Source: Colius striatus
Lineage: Eukaryota; Chordata; Aves; Coliiformes; Coliidae
DNA: 64,000 nucleotides
Assembly: GCF_028858725.1 (NCBI RefSeq)
Contig: NC_084760.1
Coordinates: forward strand, 9,808,867-9,872,866
Direction: 5' to 3'
The notes below the pieces were generated by a model. It saw nothing but the letters and a program-made list of their open reading frames with translations. It was not told where the DNA came from and searched no databases. Position numbers and translations under genes: made by a program. This document shows, in pieces, positions 60,298 to 64,000 of this stretch. How positions within the stretch are numbered: the stretch's first letter is position 1; each line of letters starts with the position of its first letter.

Positions 60298-60836
60298 TTG
60301 AGGAGCCCAGAACTGGACACAGGACTCCAGATGAGGCCTCACCAGGGCAGAGTAGAGGGGGAGCAGAACCTCCCTTGACCTGCTGCCCACACTCTTCTTG
60401 ATGCATCGCAGGATGCCATTGGCCTTCTTGGCCATGAGGGCACATTGCTGGCTCATGTTTAGCTTATTATCAATCAGGACTCCCAGGTCTCTCTCTGCAG
60501 AGCTGTTCTCCAGCAGGTCAATCCCCAGCCTGTACTGGTGCAGGGGGTTGTTCCTTCCCAGATGCAGGACTCTGCACTTGTCCTTGTTGAACCTCATGAG
60601 GTTCCTCTCTGCCCAACTCTCCAGCTGGTCGAGATCCCGCTGAATGGCAGCACAGCCTCTGGGGAATCAGCCAGTCCTCCCAGTTTGGTGCCAGCAGGGA
60701 ACTTGCTGAGGGTACACTCTGTCCCCTCATCCAGGTCGTTGATGAAGATGTTGAACAAGACTGGCCCCAGAACCCATCCCTGTGGAACTCCACTGGCCAC
60801 AGACCTCCAACTCGATTCTGTACCCATCCCATTGTG
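60298..60836 (-). mobile_element. CR1 LINE internal fragment, reverse-transcriptase region
   Basis: Minus-oriented and lacking the 3' UTR. The frame 60594-60884 reads [20 protein letters not shown], and where the catalytic FADD box should follow it reads FPAG, so the RT active site is gone. The frame 60214-60597 reads [19 protein letters not shown] to VQFWAPQ and then leaves CR1. The start lies in CR1 RT text near 60836. Confidence 0.94.
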
Positions 60837-62237
60837 GCTACTGCAAAGTGTTTGCCTCCAAAACTTCCTGATTCCTGATGACAAATGTGGTTTTCAGAAT
60901 TAAGCAAAAATTCCGACGACTGTAGTGAATTTAACATGCCTTCTAAAAACATGCTCTAATAGCTTATGGTTCATTAAGCTTATTTCTCCTCAGGGTAAAC
61001 TCAGCAAAATATGAGATTTTTTTTTTATACTGTTCTGGTTCACATTGATAAAATGACACTTCAGAAAAAGTTGAAAAACATGGAAACAGTTGAATACCTA
61101 GTTAGTTTTCTGAGCTTAAGTACTCTGTCTCATTATTAAACTTGCATAATGTGATTAAACTCATAAATGACATTCCTTTTCAGAGATTTTCTCATTCAAG
61201 AATGAAAAATGTTAATTAATTTATCCTACTTCCACCGTTAAAGTGTTAATTAATGTGCCCTTCTTCAACTGTTGCATACCAATGTTATTGTAATACACAC
61301 ATAGCAAAACCGGGTGAGGAAATGGAAGGACTCAGATTAGAGCTCTGAATCGTTTTCTGATTTTCCAATGGCCAACACTTATGTTCTTTAGTTAACTGCC
61401 TGAGAAAAAAGCCAAGAGTCAGGTACCCAATGTCATGAGATGCTCTGTGTCACACAGATGATTGCTGGTATAAGATGAATATGAAAGAACTTTTCTAATG
61501 TGTTTATATGACTTGCCAGTCCTAGTTGGAACAAGGAACAAGTAAGGATCTTAGTCTAAAAAAACCCACAACAGTGAACCACTGTGCTTTACTTGATTCT
61601 GAAAAAAAGAGGATTATTTAACTCATGGTGCTGAGATTTCCCTGGTTTCTAATCCGTATCACTGCCCATGAAAGTCTGCAGTGGGAGTTGTTGCTGTGAA
61701 AGATGCAATATGGAATTTGCCTATTTTTGTTGAGTACTCATTGTCCAGTGATAGTGTCTTGGAAGTTGTGATGAGCTGTACAGCACAATCCTTCTGTGTA
61801 AAAGGCTTCATTTTGTTGTCAAGGAGACCAGCGTTTTTGTCAGATGCAGTTTTGAAAGGGAAGGAGTAATACGAAGAAAAACTATGTGTGCTTGTGATAC
61901 TTAAAAGGATCTACTTCTCAAACTCTAGAAGAAAAATGTTTCTCCTCCTTGCTTACACAGACAAACAGTAATGATGTTTTAGTCATTTCTTAATACCTAT
62001 GTATTGTGCTCTCAGCTTCAATGAAATCGAGTGGCAAATCTTGCATACCAGCTCCCAGGCAGACAACACAGGCTTCTGCACTGAGCTTATGGATGGTATA
62101 ACCAGCTACAGTTCTGTTCTGACCTTTGGAATGTGCTGCTGTTTCATGTCCTTGTCCAACGTGTCACTGACAGCCTGCTCACAGAAGGGGTCTGGCCAGG
62201 CTTTGGTCTGGCCTTTTGGCCAACAGATTTGTGGATA
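60837..62237. other. Upstream intergenic DNA, no gene seen
   Basis: AT-rich, ORFs below 80 codons. A loose duplication of a GTTAATTAAT..CTTC..AC-GTT pattern lies at about 61210-61275. Confidence 0.5.
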
Positions 62238-62508
62238 ATCACAGAATCACAGAATGTTAAGGATTGAAAGGGACCTCGAAAGATTACCCAGTCCAACTCC
62301 CCTGCCAGAGCGGGACCACCTAGAGTAGGTCACATAGGAACTCCTCCAGGTGGGTTGGAATGTCTCCAGAGAAGGAGACTCCACAATCCATCTGGGCAGC
62401 TTCTTCCAGTGCACAGTGGACAAATTCTTCCTTGTATTTCTTTGGAACCTTTTGTGTTCCAGCTTATACTTATTGCCCCTTGTCCTATCATTGAACATTA
62501 TTGAGAAG
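62238..62508 (-). mobile_element. CR1 LINE 3' fragment
   Basis: Minus-oriented: ATAATCACAGAATCACAGAA, GACCACCTAGAGTAGGTCAC, TTTTGTGTTCCAGCTTATAC, ending near ATTGAGAAGAG. Confidence 0.93.
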
Positions 62509-62839
62509 AGGATAAGCAGATGTTCTGCCCTTTGCTGTCATTCACTTTTGTGCTACCTTAGAAGGAGATGGTTGAAGAGACCTTCAAGGTCTCTTAGTCT
62601 CTTCTACTACCTCCACTCTGGTTCACCTGCACCCATGCCAGTCCCTGGAGATGCTTGTCTAGCCTCTTCTTGGGGATCTCCTTAGAATTTGAATTGGGTT
62701 TGGTACCACATTTCCCTTTTTTGTTCAGTTCTTTGTTCTACATCTTTCTTTACAAGCATGGTTTTTTGGACCTCCTGCTATGCTCAGTGGTATCTTCTGG
62801 TCTTTCTCCATGTGGTCCATGCCTTTCCTGAAGCATAGG

Positions 62840-62985
62840 TCCCCAGATTACCTCTGGTATTTCAGATGAGGTCTTACCAGTGCCAAACAGAGCTGAAGGA
62901 CTATCTCATGTGCTGAATTCTGGCCTGTGCATCCAGTGATATGGTTGCTCTTTTTGGTAACAAGTCACCTTGGACTTGTGATTGA
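62840..62985 (-). mobile_element. Probable ancient, degraded CR1 fragment
   Basis: The order ATTTCAGATGAGGTCTTACC, AGTGCCAAACAGAGCTGAAGG, then ATCCAGTGATATGGTTGCTC resembles the GATGAGGCCTCACCAGGGCAGAG...GGATGC..TGGCCTTC text of other minus-strand copies, with heavy decay. Confidence 0.35.
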
Positions 62986-63963
62986 TTGATTGTTTGTCTC
63001 ATGTCCTATCTGCCTCCCATCAGCTCAACAAATTCACTGGTGGTGGAACCAAAACTGTAAATTCCCACTCCTTCATTTTGACAGTAAATTTTGGATAGCA
63101 CACTCAGGGTGTGCACCCAGGGTGTGCATCCACCCCTTAACAGTCTTTACCACTTGTTTCTTGGCTTCTTTCAGAGGACATAATTGAAATGACACCAAGA
63201 AACTTTAACAAAATCAAGTTGTGACATCTCCTCCTTCAGCCCTGTTCACAGGGACTGTTACTGAGCTGCAGGAGGTAGCTTAATTGATTTGACACTGTTT
63301 TAGCACATAAAACTTGACCATGCCTCTTTGAAAGCAGAGGAAGGGATTTTAATATACTTCTGAAGACTTAGTTACTCCTGATATCCTATGTTACATAGAA
63401 AAATTGTAAAAAAAGCCCACCAACTTTAAAACTCAAGTTTCAAAAAGTGCATTTCACTTTACAGCACTCCTCATTCAGATTTTGTTTAGTACTCTCTTTA
63501 TTTCATCAATATTCTGGATTCATAAAAATGAAAATTAGTTTTATTAGAGAATATATCTTTATACTGCATGAATTTACAGTGTGAGCTGTCACTGATGAAC
63601 GTGCTGGGGTTTCAGAAAGTGTTTCCCAGCTGTGCTGAGGATTAGAAATCTTCCCACAATAGATTTTATCTATTGACACTCTTCAGTCGTTTCAAGCTCA
63701 TTAGGCTATCACAGCTATGACATCTCCTAGTGAGGCTGCATCTTGAGAAGTACTCTGTACTTTACTGTATCATTATTTCATTTTATGAGGCATGAGAAGG
63801 ACAGGAAGTATAATGACAATTCACCTAACCCTGCCTTGCTTTATCTTTTACCCTGTGCTTTTTTTCTACAGCTGGCTGCAAAAGCACAAAGCTGATCTAA
63901 AGCAAAGCATTGCCACTTTTTGTAAGCACACTTCTCTTTTCTCTGCCCCCTGTTTTCAGGTTT
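62986..63963. other. Intergenic DNA, no gene seen
   Basis: No ORF over 70 codons. A 13-bp direct repeat (AGGGTGTGCACCC / AGGGTGTGCATCC) is at about 63107-63132. Confidence 0.5.
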
Positions 63964-64000
63964 CATAGAATCACAGAATGGTAGGGTTGGAAGGGACCTT
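63964..64000 (-). mobile_element. CR1 LINE 3' end, cut by window edge
   Basis: TCATAGAATCACAGAATGG and GGTTGGAAGGGACCTT, the start of a minus-oriented copy that continues beyond the window. Confidence 0.93.

Noticed and set aside
60214-60597. 127-codon minus-strand ORF as a host gene
   Set aside because: It is CR1 reverse-transcriptase-derived text that leaves the element at its break point.
58282-60836. Twin-priming (5' inversion during LINE insertion) as the cause of the split CR1
   Set aside because: Twin-priming puts the inverted 5' part directly before the 3' part; here it lies 1.5 kb beyond the 3' end.
1-64000. CRISPR array, tRNA or rRNA genes, or a bacterial-type gene cluster
   Set aside because: No regularly spaced identical repeats with unique spacers, no cloverleaf or rRNA text noticed, and the gene content and CR1 repeats are avian.

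Overview
The window looks like ordinary avian nuclear DNA. The main reason is that about 28 pieces of CR1 LINE lie scattered through it on both strands, many ending in the bird-typical 3' tail (ATTCTATGA repeats on the sense strand). Only one protein-coding gene can be supported: the intronless coding exon of the serotonin receptor 5-HT1E (HTR1E) on the minus strand at 1516-2610. The exact species cannot be told from the sequence.

Layout: 1-1515 is the 3' flank and probable 3' UTR of HTR1E. 1516-2804 is the terminal exon, with a 364-codon reading frame preceded by a 5' UTR carrying two abutting upstream ORFs. A strong splice acceptor with a branch-site match ends at 2805. About 36 kb away, a dense CpG island (about 38.74-39.90 kb) contains a perfect minus-strand splice donor (CAG|GTGAGT, exon end at 39104), GC boxes and a TATA-like motif. 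The simplest reading is that this is the HTR1E promoter and non-coding first exon, so 2805-39103 is one large 5' UTR intron. From about 39.9 kb to the end is upstream intergenic DNA.

The intron and upstream flank are mostly AT-rich single-copy sequence interrupted by CR1 fragments of at least three 3'-end subfamilies. They also hold two copies of a dispersed LTR-like repeat (near 8.6 and 48.8 kb), a 135-bp GGGAA pentamer array, a (GT)n run, several short tandem duplications and two palindromic structures near 42.4 and 43.3 kb. Some CR1 pieces keep decayed reverse-transcriptase coding sequence. Two pieces near 58.3 and 60.3 kb break at nearly the same element position in opposite orientations, which suggests a roughly 2-kb inversion.

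I found no operon, phage, CRISPR array, defence or biosynthetic system, and no evidence of a novel multi-gene system. The most useful observations concern HTR1E 5' UTR control, the distant promoter assignment, the palindromes and the repeat-mediated rearrangement.
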